Assembly (NCBI RefSeq): GCF_954871325.1
Contig: NC_088775.1
Span: 21,181,561-21,245,560 of the forward strand
DNA from: Gordionus sp. m RMFG-2023
Taxonomy: Eukaryota; Nematomorpha; Gordioida; Chordodea; Parachordodidae
Direction: 5' to 3'
DNA: 64,000 bases
The position numbers were made by a program, and so were the translations under genes. This document shows, in pieces, positions 37,338-49,600 of this stretch. Below the pieces are notes generated by a model. That model made no database searches and was not told the origin of the DNA. It saw only the letters and a list, made by a program, of their open reading frames with translations. The first letter of the stretch is position 1; each line of letters begins with the position of its first letter.

Positions 37338-37950
37338 TGAATTCAATGACAACCTTTTTTGATGATATAAAACCAAAGGATCAGTTAAAATTATGATTTA
37401 AATATAATTTTTTTTAGAAAATAGATAAAATAGCTTTTATAGATGCAAATGATATATTTAATGAAATAACAAGAGGTATATATGAATGTAAAATATAGCA
37501 TTTTAATTGATAAAATATATTTATTAAAATATATTTATTATTTAGGTGATCTCATTGATAGTGAGAATATATCAGATGATAAATTTATTCCCAAAGATTC
37601 TGCAGCACTAAATCTTAATGATTCTGGTAATTAATAATGTCTAAAAATTTATATTATCTTTTATATAGAATCTATGTCCTATGTTGGGTCACCTAGTTAT
37701 TATTATAAATGTCCTAAGAGAAAGAACAATGATATGGATAATTTATATTTTTTGATTTATTGATAAATTTTAAATAGATGACTATAGGAAATTAATAAAA
37801 ATAAGAAGCAGATAAAGCATTAATAACCTTGGAAATGCTTAAAAATAAATCAACAGAACATGCAATATGTTTAATTAAAAGAAAAATTAGATGATTGTAC
37901 CAAAGATGAAACAAATAAAATACTTGATATTATAAAAGATTATTGATTAA
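37338..37950 (+). CDS. Small multi-exon gene of the PIF/Harbinger-like element (Myb/MADF-BESS-like?)
   Basis: Exon-like segments join in phase. About 37420-37477 (KIDKIAFIDANDIFNEITR) joins 37546-37625 (GDLIDSENISDDKFIPKDSA) across a GT-AG intron, then 37668-37740 (ESMSYVGSPSYYYKCPKRKN) across a second intron of 42 nt. The later part reads EADKALITLEMLKNKSTEHA and ends KDETNKILDIIKDY with a stop near 37948. The acidic/basic tail resembles the C-termini of MADF/BESS or Myb-like accessory proteins of Harbinger elements, but the match is weak. At least one frame problem lies near 37740-37890. A decayed tandem copy follows at about 38070-38450. Confidence 0.4.
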
Positions 37951-38069
37951 AATTATTTTGTATATATTTTTGTTATTTGAAATATATATTTTTGTTATTT
38001 GAAATATATATTTTTGTTATTTGAAATATATATTTTGTATGTATTTATATTATTTGAAATAAACATTTT

Positions 38070-38450
38070 GTGAAATACATTGAATGATATAATTATTCCC
38101 AAAAGTCCTGCATTAATTAAGCCTTGTACTGAGTTTGGTAATTAATAATGTCTAAATATATAATTTATAATGAATGATCTTTATCTTAGAGAAAGTTTAA
38201 TGACATTGGTAATTTATGTTAACTTGCTTTATACAAATATTTTCAATAGATGAATTTAGAACAACTATATAGCTTTTTTAGTGACATATTCCTACATATA
38301 TATTTTATGAGTTTAGACTATATTAATAATAACTTTATTTTTTATTATAATATATATAAAATACAAAACAAGATATTTATAAAAATTATATGATTGTACC
38401 AATCAGGAAAAAAAAGAAATAACAATACTTGATATTATAAAAGATTATTG
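38070..38450 (+). pseudogene. Decayed tandem copy of the small Harbinger-associated gene
   Basis: It repeats the landmark order of 37560-37950: an exon ending before GTAATTAATAATGTCTAAAT, a TTAG acceptor, and the terminal block ATACTTGATATTATAAAAGA with a stop. Substitutions and gaps leave no continuous frame. Between and after the copies are short tandem repeats (TTTTTGTTATTTGAAATATA at about 37965-38050; ATATAAAATACAAAACAAGG type at 38515-38640). Confidence 0.55.
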
Positions 38451-38799
38451 ATTAAAATTATTTTGAATATATTTTTGTTATTTGAAACTAATAATAACTT
38501 TATTTTTATTATAATATATATAAAATACAAAACAAGGTATTTATATAAAATATAAAACAAGGTATTTATATAAAATATAAAACAAGGTATTTATATAAAA
38601 TACAAAACAAGATATTTATATAACATACAAAATAAGATATAATTAAATTTATAAAAATCTATAATATAGGATTTTTATATAAATATAAGCATAATCATGG
38701 ATTGAATCAGAATAGCAGTGTTGATTTAATACTATATGAATCTTATGTTGCTAAATACCTAAATAAAAAAAAATATTTAAATAATAAATTGCTTTATTT

Positions 38800-39054
38800 T
38801 TACCTTAAACAAACCATAAGCTTTTCTTCACACTTATAGGATGTTTTATAAAATTGGTACATTTGGTATGTAATAAAGGTTTTACAAGTTTGAGTATATA
38901 ATAAAAGGTTTCCTAAATAAAATGAATTATAGATAATATAGAATAAAATTACTTTAGTCATTCTCATATAGTTGAAAAATTTAGGCTCATTTTTTAATAG
39001 TTTAGGAAAAAGGACATAAAATTCGCCCTCTTTTGTTTTATTAAAAGATAGCAT
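38800..39054 (-). pseudogene. PIF/Harbinger-like transposase, N-terminal fragment
   Basis: A minus-strand frame starting MLSFNKTKEGEFYVLFPKLL, then NEPKFFNYMRMTKVI. The pattern EGEF-(x)n-L-(x)n-KFF-Y-RM is the usual N-terminal signature of Harbinger transposases. The DDE domain that should follow is absent; the frame runs into unrelated residues and stops at 38800. Its position just inside the right terminal repeat fits the family. Confidence 0.55.
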
Positions 39055-39247
39055 CTTCTCCTCTTCAAGATCATTCTATAAAAAAAATAATAATTTGAGG
39101 ATGGATACCATTTTGAATTAATAACGCTTTGCACTGCACTATAATGAAAATCGATGCGAAATCGCAATCGCTCTTCACTATAAATTCAGGGTGAACCTAG
39201 CATGACATATTCTCATTCCCCGTCATTTTTGACGGGCTCTCTACTAG

Positions 39248-40160
39248 TAATTATTATTTAACTAGAAATTTGAAAATGGTAGATAAATATTACGCTATTA
39301 AAAATTTGAAAATATTAAGTAAATATTACGCCATGGAAAACTTGAAATCGAAATTAATGGTTAAAATAACTTATTAGATGAATGTGATAAATAAATGTAA
39401 TTAAGTATATATTTAATATGAGATAGGAATAAATTATTTTAACGTATATAAATTAATATAAACAAATTATTTTAACATATATAAATTAATATAAACAATA
39501 ATATTTTTGAAAAATATATCAGGCATCTGCATTTTTTGGTTTCGGGGAAGGTGGGGGAGGGTTGTTCCCCCCCCCCCCCACCCGCTGCGTACAAGCCTGG
39601 TATAACATATATAATCACGTCCACTTTACAACATATAATAGTTACTAAAAAACGATCGCCTTAAACCTTCAAAAATAAAAAAGCTTATTAAAATATATAG
39701 TTACAAACATGTAACAATAACTATGCCCTGTTGTGTGTAAGCGTCAACATGATATTATTTAGGAAGTAATATATATATATCTTCTCAATTGTTTCTACAA
39801 GGAAGATGAAATGTTTAAGACATTGTTGGCATAGATAAAAATAATTAAATACCTACCGATAACACCACCACGTAGCGATAACGTAGCGAGGATATGGTAA
39901 AATTATAATAGATACTAACTTGTTATAACTATAATAAAAAATAAATTTTACCTGTCAATTATCACTTTACACTCTATTAGGTTACAGAGCATGCTCTTAT
40001 ATGATATGATAATGTAATAAAATGTGGCTTGATAATTTAGGCAAGCTATTATACCATGAATATAAATTTGCTTGACTTCAAAAAAATAAGAAAATGTAAA
40101 TATGTATTTTATATATCTGATTTTTATATATTCATTTACCTTCTATTTGCAGATATATTT
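39248..40160. other. Region upstream of the host gene, with a reverse Helitron 5' end
   Basis: No gene is seen. At 39855-39912 a degraded reverse complement of the Helitron 5' terminus (ACCGATAAC, CGTAGCGAGGATATGG, ATTATAATAGA) is present. Around 39525-39605 is a GC-rich hAT-like end with long G and C runs. The stretch 39913-40160 directly precedes the host start codon and must include its promoter; no recognisable motif stands out from the AT background. Confidence 0.4.
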
Positions 40161-40680
40161 ATGGAAATTTTTCAAAAACTTTATCCATTCAAGAAATTGG
40201 TGGAAAAACATATATCGTAACTATTTTAGTTTAATTTTAAATAAATATTTATATCTAGAATTAAAAAACTGATTATTCTTATTTTTAGTATTTTAATCTT
40301 TCTTCTCTATGTTTGGCCTTTATTTCAACATAAGCAAAAATACAAATCAAGTATTGAGCAATATCTTAAAAATAAAATTTATATAATTTTCTAGATATCT
40401 GTCTTAATTGTTTGAATGATCATTTATTTTTGTATCATAATACTCCCTATATGAATACAATAATTCAATTTATGCACCTGGATGATTATAATTTTACACC
40501 TTTTTTAGGTTTAATAATTGTTTTTATTTTTACATTTTTTATAATTAGGTAATGGCTATATTGGAATATTTTTGAATGATCCAAATTCCAAAATTCATAT
40601 AAGACAAAATAATTTTCTATCAATTGCCATTGACTTTGAGCCAATTATTAATATAAAATTAAATGGTATATTCTTTCAAG
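40161..40680 (+). CDS. Host gene exons 1-4 (signal anchor and GNG domain start)
   Basis: Exon 1 encodes MEIFQKLYPFKKLVEKHI and exon 2 the hydrophobic anchor and a lysine-rich flank. Exon 3 (NICLNCLNDHLFLYHNTPYM onward) leads into the GNGYIG motif, which spans intron 3 (TTA-G / GT-AAT). Exon 4 ends NGIFFQ plus one base before GTAATA. Introns are 72, 44 and 40 nt. The one-base phase at the end of exon 4 is completed by AG at 56969. Confidence 0.8.
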
Positions 40681-43600
40681 GTAATATATATTCTTTATTC
40701 ATAAATATATCACATGGATAAATTTATTCAAAAATACTATGAATTCCAACGGAAAATTTTACATTCTGCAAATAAAAATAAACAAATATTCGATAATCTG
40801 TTTGTAAATATAGATACAATTAAATAAGACATTTTTTTGAAATAATCATTTTATTTTCATAAATATGTATACAGTCAAACCTGTCTTATTTGGGCTCTTT
40901 ATAATTTGCAAACTCTTAATTTGACCTAAATTTTGAGTCCCAATCAAATTCTTCTTAACTACTATTAGAATATGCCTTGAACACTTGGGCAACTGGTAAC
41001 TTTGTAAAGTGGACAGATTAATTGAGGTTTTTAATTTTTAAATTATCATACTCAAAGAGAGAATGCTAAAAGATTTAATTTTTCTAAAAAGACTGTTAAC
41101 AAAATTTATAAATCCAAAGAAGGCATTATCAAATCCCATCCAAATAAAACACATTGCACCAAATAAACAAAGTTAACATCTTATTTTATTTCATAAATTA
41201 ATTTTATTCTTATTTTGTATACAACCATTTTTTTATACAGTGAAATGGGGGGGGGGGAGCAATTTAAAAGATGTTGAACACAAATAAAATGATCTTATAT
41301 ATATTTTTTGACTTAAATATTAAAACAAATTTTTTTAAAAATACGACACCTGAAATTTACAATAAATAAATAATAATATAAATTATAGTTTTGTCATCAT
41401 ATCTTCTTTCTTTTTCTTAGTTAAAGGTATTTTATGTAGAATAATTTAAAAAAATAATCCTAAAATATTCATCTTAATTATTAAATCTTAGTCAAAATCT
41501 TTTATTTTTGGACTTTTTATAAATCCTCTTTATTTTTTCTAATCTAATATTTTCTTTAATAGATATTAAATAAATATTATATAATAAGAAATCTATTGGT
41601 AATCACTTATAATACATGAACATTGATATATAATATTATTATTATTTTTTTTATTCATCTTATGTATTAATTAAGTGTTAAAATAATTTTCTTGCACTTA
41701 TTTTTTATGAGTTGTTAAAAGATACTTTTTAAATGGATCTAGATATAAATACATTGCCTAAAAGTGGATTTCAAGACAGATATATTGTCTGTAAACTACT
41801 GATACAATGTTAAAAAAATCTAGATACAGATATAATTTTTATCATACATATATATAAGTTAGCCTTGTTCTTGAACAGAAACTTTTATAAGAGAACAAAA
41901 TATGTAAAACATTTTTATATTTTGTTCTCATTTAATTCGACCACATAAAAAAAATCAATACCCCTATTTCTATCGTTTATTTGAACAAACGAGAATTTAT
42001 TTAAAAAAAATATTTACTTTAAACTTATAATTTATTTATTAATAGTAGGGGAATATTTATAAAAATTATTTAAAAAATTCTAAATAAATTTATTTGTTTA
42101 AAATAATTCTGTGCATCAATGCTATTGTTTTTAATAATTAATGGAATTCATGGCTATACAATGTATTCCTTTACATGATATAAATTTCCTTCACAATCTT
42201 GAATTGATATTAAATTTAAATGGAGAAAAAAAATTATATTTAATGAAATATCGTCAGCCTAGAATTGGAGTTCTCCACTTGTGCAAATGTTTAAAATGAG
42301 AAAATCAAATATAGGAAGAGCTTATTAATCAATTTTGACAGAGCAACTTTGGCAAAAATTATTATTTTTTAATCTAGTTTTTATTTTTATATATATTGGG
42401 AATAAATAAATTATTAACCACTTCTAACTCAAAAATTTTGAAAATGTCGAGTGGGGCACTCCAATTCTAGACTGACGATTTATTTTTTTTATTATAAGTT
42501 TAATATTTTATATATATTTTATTATATTAGTCTTAATATTTTCTAATATTTATTTAAATTATATGTTCATATGAGATATGAATTTTGCATTTTAATTTTT
42601 ATTTTTAAGATAAAAAGCGTTAAATAAAAGTATATCAAAATATATCTTAAAAAGTATCTTAAAACAGATACCTCTAAAATAAGATGCAGATACTTTTTAT
42701 AAAAGTGTATCTGGATACAAATACGGAATTTTTATATCTAGATACTTTATCAACTCTGTTTTTATGTGATTAATTTTAAAAATAAAGTTTAGTTTTAGTT
42801 TTATGAAATAAAAAGTAAAAATTTGTGGTGTATATTGAATAAAACTAGGGGTGTAGGTGTACCGATACCACTTTTTGGAGGCCGATCCGATATTCTCGAT
42901 ATTAAATTGATATCGGCCGATTACGGATCCGATATCATCAAATTGTATTCTGTAAAGATACCAATAGTTTTAATTTTTAGTATACTTTTTATTAGTATAA
43001 TATCTATAATTTAACTCTACCATAACTTATGTCATTTGAATATATTATAATGATCAGTTATACTTTATATTCAATTTAATTGCAATTCTAAAAGTATATA
43101 AAAATTTTTATTGTTAAATCACTTTTATATAACATTAATCTATATACATAATAGGTAATAAACAAATATATTATGAAATTTGAAATAAATAATTAAAATA
43201 ATATTTAACATTAATATATCGAAGATTTCTTTTTACGAACTGTTTGAATTTATGAATTTAAGAGACATGATAAATTGCTTTGAATTATTAAACGGGAAAC
43301 ACTATATTTACAGCGATAGTGATTTCATTGAATTAATTTGTATATTCATTAAAACATAAATAGTTATACCAAAACTTGAATTAATAAATAAATGTTATAA
43401 TTGCTTATTTATGTGTCTTATTAATTAAATATGGAAATTAAACAAGAATTTACACATAAGATCCCTAAGTTAGTGGGTCCTTTTACTGAAATTTATTTAG
43501 ACAGAATATTAAATTACTTTTCGACCAGTACATTATCGGACTCTATTAAAATTAATACTTTGCTTAATAATTTATCAGACGAAGTTTTTGACGACATTAA

Positions 43601-46600
43601 GGCAATTTGTTCTGATACCGATATTTTAGATCTTAAAATTGTGATTAAAAAGTTAACCTATCTTTTACCAGCGCTAAATTTAAATACTTTAATTAATAAA
43701 TTTAATCTTCTTCAACAAAACTCATCAGAGAGTTTTATGCTGTGGTACATTAGAGTATTGAAACTTCATAAGAAATGTAATTTTTTGGACGATAGTAGAT
43801 TAAAAGAGAAATTACGGACATCTACCTTAAACGATAAGATTAAATACAAATTCTCCAAAAATTTTGACCTTACATTGAATCAGATGGTGGAATTAGGGGT
43901 GAAACTGGACTCTAGTAATATTAAGTCTGAGGATAATGATATAAGTTATATAAATAATGATAAAAAGTCCGATAAAGATAAAAATTTTTGCAGTAGAAAT
44001 GATAATAATTTTAGAAATAATCTTAGAAATAATTATGATAATAGATATAGAAATGGGAATTACAATAATAATTTTAGATACAATTATGGTAATAATAATT
44101 CGCGATACCACGATAATTATAACAATTATAACTATAACAATTATCGCTATAATAATAATAATCAATCGAATTATGGTAGAAATAATACATGGTATGATAA
44201 TAATCAAAGAAAACAAATCCAATACGGTGACGGAAATCGTAACAATTACCAATCTTATTACAACAATTCAAACAATTATAGAGGTAATGATAATAATCAG
44301 AGAAAGCAAATACAATATAACAACAACTCAAATAATTATAGAGGTAATGATAATAATCAGAGAAAGCAAATACAAGATAACAACAACTCAAATAATTATA
44401 GAAGTGGCGACGAAAATAATAGAAAGCAAATACAATACAATAATGATTACAACATGAATATTGAAGAAATTATTGAAGAAAAAGGCGACTCTACAAAGAA
44501 CAAAGATGATAATGATTTTAATGTCAACAATTTATCTGGCGATATGATTAATGACAAAGATAACGCTTTTATGACTACTTTAAAAGTGAACGACATGGTT
44601 ACTTGTATGCAAGTGGACACTGGATCCAAATACACTATTATACCTCATGGTCTGGCTAAAAAACTTGGTATTAGAGATCTTAAGAAATCCGAGCTACAAC
44701 TCACTGCTTATGATGGGAATTTAATCAAAATCATAGGAACTACTCAAGTTAAAGTGACTTATGATGGTATTTCCAAATATTTACAAGCGGTAGTGGTTGA
44801 ATCAAGTAAAAATGCCTTGTTGGGACGTACGTGGATCAATGCTTTCAAAAATATTTTAAATAAATTTATAGCAAATATTGACACTAATTATGAAGATGAA
44901 ATAAAAAAATTGATTAAAGAGTGTGAATCGAAATTAACTAATGGGCCAATCAACAAAGCAAGTGTCAAGTTACATTTAAGAAGTGATGCCCAACCTAAAA
45001 TTATACCGCCTAGACGCATCCCTTATTCAAAAATTGATCTTGTTTGTAATGAACTCAAAAAATGGATACATGATAAAATAATTGAGCCGGTGAATGATGT
45101 CCGATGGGCAAGTCCTGTTACCGCTGTCTACAAAGAAGATGGGAGCATTAGGCTTTGCGCTGATTTTAAGGATACTGTAAACCCAGCTTTAGAAGACTTT
45201 AGATACCCTCTACCACGAATTAATGATCTATTTGCTAAACTTTCGGAAGGAAAGAAATTTACGAAGATTGACTTTAAAAATGCTTTCTTACAGATTCCAA
45301 TTGATAAAAGTTGCAGAAATATTTTAACCATATCTACGCATAAGGGATATTACCAATTTACTAGACTTCCTTTTGGGCTTAAGACCTCATCTGCAATTTT
45401 TCAACAGATTATGGATCAAATCTTCGGTGACATGGATGACGTTATATTTTATATTGATGATTTACTTATAACTGGAAAAAACGATGAAGCCCACCTTAAC
45501 AACATAAAAAAAGTATTTGATAGGATATCATCGTATGGGCTAATACCTAACTTTAATAAAAGTGTGTTTTTTAAAAACAAAGTGAGGTTCTTGGGTCATG
45601 ATATTGACGCTAAGGGGATTCATGCTAATCACGACAAAATTGAAGCAATAATTAATATGCCAGAACCAAAATCAGCTGCTGAATTATCAACATTTCTGGG
45701 AATGGCTGGCTACTATAGAAAATTTTTGAACAATTTTGCGGAAATTGCCGATCCTCTTATAGGGATAGCCACTGACGCATCAAAATGTGGTTTAGGAGCT
45801 GTACTATTTCATATTGAAAAAGATGGTAAAGAAAAATTTATAGCTTTCGCGTCGAGAACTTTATTAAAGTCTGAAATGAACTATACCAATATTGAGCGTG
45901 AGGCTCTCGCTATAATGTTCGCTATAAAGAGATTTCAGGAATATTTAATCGGCACAAAATTTACAATTATTACTGACCATAAGCCTCTAGTTCACATCTT
46001 CACCAAGGGTCTTAAGGATAATAGCACCATGTCGTTAAGACTCCAGAAGTGGAATATTACATTAGGGGGATATGATTTTAATATAAAATATAAAGCCGGT
46101 AAATATAATGTTGTTCCTGATTGCCTTTCGAGATTACCACAAGAATGTCGTGATGAAACTATTGAAAATGTAACCATTATAAATGAATATGAGGACTTAT
46201 CTATTAACTTTGATCAAATTCGTGATGAAACTTTGAAAGATATGGAATTAAAACAAGTCATAAATGATATTAATAACAACAGACCTATAATGAATAATAT
46301 TTATAAAAACATTGAATTGGAATTAAGTATAATTAAGGATTGTCTTTACAAAAGCAATAAAATCATAATTCCGTCTTCTATGAGAAAAACTATACTACAG
46401 TCATTACATGAAGGTCACTTGGGAGCAGGAAAAATCAAATCCTTAGCCAAAGATTACATGTGGTGGCCTGGTATAAATAATGATATCGTTATGGAAGTGA
46501 AAAGTTGTGACGATTGTAATACACGATAATCCTATAAAGATACAAAAACCATGGGTTTCGGCAACCAAACCGTTTGAAAGGATACATATAGATTATGCGG

Positions 46601-49600
46601 GTCCGTTTTTCACAAAAAATTGGTTGATAATAGTCGATGCCTACAGCAAATTTCCAATTATTATTCCTGTTAAAAATATTACGACTGATGTTACTTTAAA
46701 AGAAATCTTTAAAACTATTTCGCTATATGGAATACCTGAAACTATAGTTACTGATAACGGCACTAACTTTACGAGTAACGATTTTGAAAAATTTTGCAAC
46801 AACTTTGGTATTAAACATGTGCTTACATCTGCTTATCACCAGCAATCCAATGGCCAGGTTGAACGCATGGTTAGAACGTTCAAAACACATATGAAAAGGA
46901 ATATTAAAATAGACCCAGATATCGCACTTAGCAAATTTTTATTTAATTACAGAAATACGCGTAATGATACTACAGAAGTTACACCATCACAGAGAATGTT
47001 TAATCGAGATATTAGAATTAAATGGGACTTATTAAAACCGATGGAGGAGAAGGAGAATAAATTAAACGTTACTTTACCACGAAATAGAACTTTTAACGTA
47101 GGAGATTTTGTTTGGTATAAAGTACAAGGTGATGATAAATGGTGCAAAGGTATAATCACACATAAAGAAAGTGATATGATGTTCCAAATTAAGACTGAGA
47201 AAGGTATTTTGAGGAGACATTTAGATCAAATAAGAATTAGAAACTGTTTTAACACAATTATTAACTATGACTCTAAGGATTCTTTTAAGGAGGGAAGTAT
47301 GGACAAAAATGTAAAAATTACTGATAATAACGATATAACACCTATCTCTAGACCTGTGCGAATTAAAAAAAAACCTGCTTATTTAAAAGACTATGTAACT
47401 TAAAATATAAAATAAATATTAAATTGTATAAAGTAAATTAAATATTAAAACGCTTATATTAAAACGCAAGAAATTAAAACGCTAAAAATATAACAATCTT
47501 ATTGATTTATCATTCTTCATTTATTCTTATGATAAACTATTATTTCTTATTCGCAACTTATTTATGATAATAACAATTTCGGAAAAATGATAATAACAAT
47601 TGAGCACTATCAAACAAGCTATGATTAATGGAGACAATTTACGATATGGATATCAAGCTTGTGATTAAACAAACCATTCCCATCATAAGCAGTGAGTTGT
47701 AGCTCGGATTTCTTAAGATCTCTAATACCAAGTTTTTTAGCCAGACCATGAGGTATAATAGTGTATTTGGATCCAGTGTCCACTTGCATACAAGTAACCA
47801 TGTCGTTCACTTTTAAAGTAGTCATAAAAGCGTTATCTTTGTCATTAATCATATCGCCAGATAAATTGTTGACATTAAAATCATTATCATCTTTGTTCTT
47901 TGTAGAGTCGCCTTTTTCTTCAATAATTTCTTCAATATTCATGTTGTAATCATTATTGTATTGTATTTGCTTTCTATTATTTTCGTCGCCACTTCTATAA
48001 TTATTTGAGTTGTTGTTATCTTGTATTTGCTTTCTCTGATTATTATCATTACCTCTATAATTATTTGAGTTGTTGTTATATTGTATTTGCTTTCTCTGAT
48101 TATTATCATTACCTCTATAATTGTTTGAATTGTTGTAATAAGATTGGTAATTGTTACGATTTCCGTCACCGTATTGGATTTGTTTTCTTTGATTATTATC
48201 ATACCATGTATTATTTCTACCATAATTCGATTGATTATTATTATTATAGCGATAATTGTTATAGTTATAATTGTTATAATTATCGTGGTATCGCGAATTA
48301 TTATTACCATAATTGTATCTAAAATTATTATTGTAATTCCCATTTCTATATCTATTATCATAATTATTTCTAAGATTATTTCTAAAATTATTATCATTTC
48401 TACTGCAAAAATTTTTATCTTTATCGGACTTTTTATCATTATTTATATAACTTATATCATTATCCTCAGACTTAATATTACTAGAGTCCAGTTTCACCCC
48501 TAATTCCACCATCTGATTCAATGTAAGGTCAAAATTTTTGGAGAATTTGTATTTAATCTTATCGTTTAAGGTAGATGTCCGCAATTTCTCTTTTAATCTA
48601 CTATCGTCCAAAAAATTACATTTTATTAATTAAAGTATTTAAATTTAGCGCTGCTAAAAGATAGGTTAACTTTTTAATCACAATTTTAAGATCTAAAATA
48701 TCGGTATCAGAACAAATTGCCTTAATGTCGTCAAAAACTTCGTCTGATAAATTATTAAGCAAAGTATTAATTTTAATAGAGTCCGATAATGTACTGGTCG
48801 AAAAGTAATTTAATATTCTGTCTAAATAAATTTCAGTAAGAGGACCCACTAACTTAGGGATCTTATGTGTAAATTCTTGTTTAATTTCCATATTTAATTA
48901 ATAAGACACATAAATAAGCAATTATAACATTTATTATTTTATTAATTCAAGTTTTGGTATAACTATTTATGTTTTAATGAATATACAAATTAATTCAATG
49001 AAATCACTATCGCTGTAAATATAGTGTTTCCCGTTTAATAATTCAAAGCAATTTATCATGTCTCTTAAATTCATAAATTCAAACAGTACATCCTCCGTAC
49101 CGTTTATCCTAGAAAAGTTGACATCGCAATTATAAGTTAAATCAAATAAAATATCGTAGATGGAAATTTGATGGGGTACATTTAGTACTTTGAAGGCGAA
49201 CATAATTGATGAAAATAATTTTGAAATGACTTACCCTTATTTTATCCATCTTATATAGAATTGTTTGTACCATTTTATAATTTTTTTTATTAACCATATT
49301 TACAAAGGGAAAAAAATTTTATTTTTAAAAAAAAATTTCCATGAGGCGAGTTTCTTTTGCCAAAACTGGAGCACCATGTAGAGTAACATGTAAATGGTGC
49401 AGGTAAATAAAAAAATATATTTTATTAACTTTATTGTATATATTAATACTATTTTTTCCATTTCACACTTCTATTATATACATTTTTTATAAGTCCAAAT
49501 TAGAATATAAACGAAATACAAAAAAGTAAAATAATATAAAAAAAGTAAGGTTACGCCGTTTATAAAATAAAATTAGATTATAACACATAATAAAAATCAA

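Larger units (their letters stand above)
33377..39191. mobile_element. PIF/Harbinger-like DNA transposon, 5.8 kb, 3-bp target duplication
   Basis: Inverted ends CCCTGAATTCATAGTGGC and its counterpart ending CACTATAAATTCAGGG share about 40 bp, including CGATTGCGATTT. They are flanked by TGA on both sides (33374-33376 and 39192-39194), and the empty site is visible in the Helitron at 16852. A 3-bp duplication fits PIF/Harbinger. A minus-strand frame at 39054-38800 resembles the N-terminus of Harbinger transposases (EGEFYVLFPKLLKNEPKFFN, then YMRMTK). A plus-strand multi-exon small gene at about 37340-37950 may be its Myb/MADF-like partner. Two tandem-repeat arrays and a nested MITE pair fill the left half. 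The transposase core is missing. Confidence 0.7.
32789..39247 (+). mobile_element. 3' part of a second Helitron, split by a PIF/Harbinger-like element
   Basis: At 33190-33376 the sequence is homologous to 16750-16860 of the 2.5-kb Helitron (TAGGACTGGGCTTGG, TTAGCTTGCACCTGACTTGG, ATTGTGAGCTTGA). It resumes at 39192 with TGAACCTAGCATGACAT and ends with CCCGTCATTTTTGACGGGCT then CTAG at 39247. The sister copy reads GAGCTTGAACCTGGCATGAC without interruption. The 5' end of this copy was not found; it may be truncated or separated by the Helitron ending at 32788. Confidence 0.75.

Noticed and set aside
43893-44457. Long frames rich in Ile/Tyr in other frames and on the opposite strand of the gypsy Asn-rich region (also mirrored at 47939-48503)
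   Set aside because: They are shadows of the AAT/ATT-rich coding repeat and appear in both copies for that reason.
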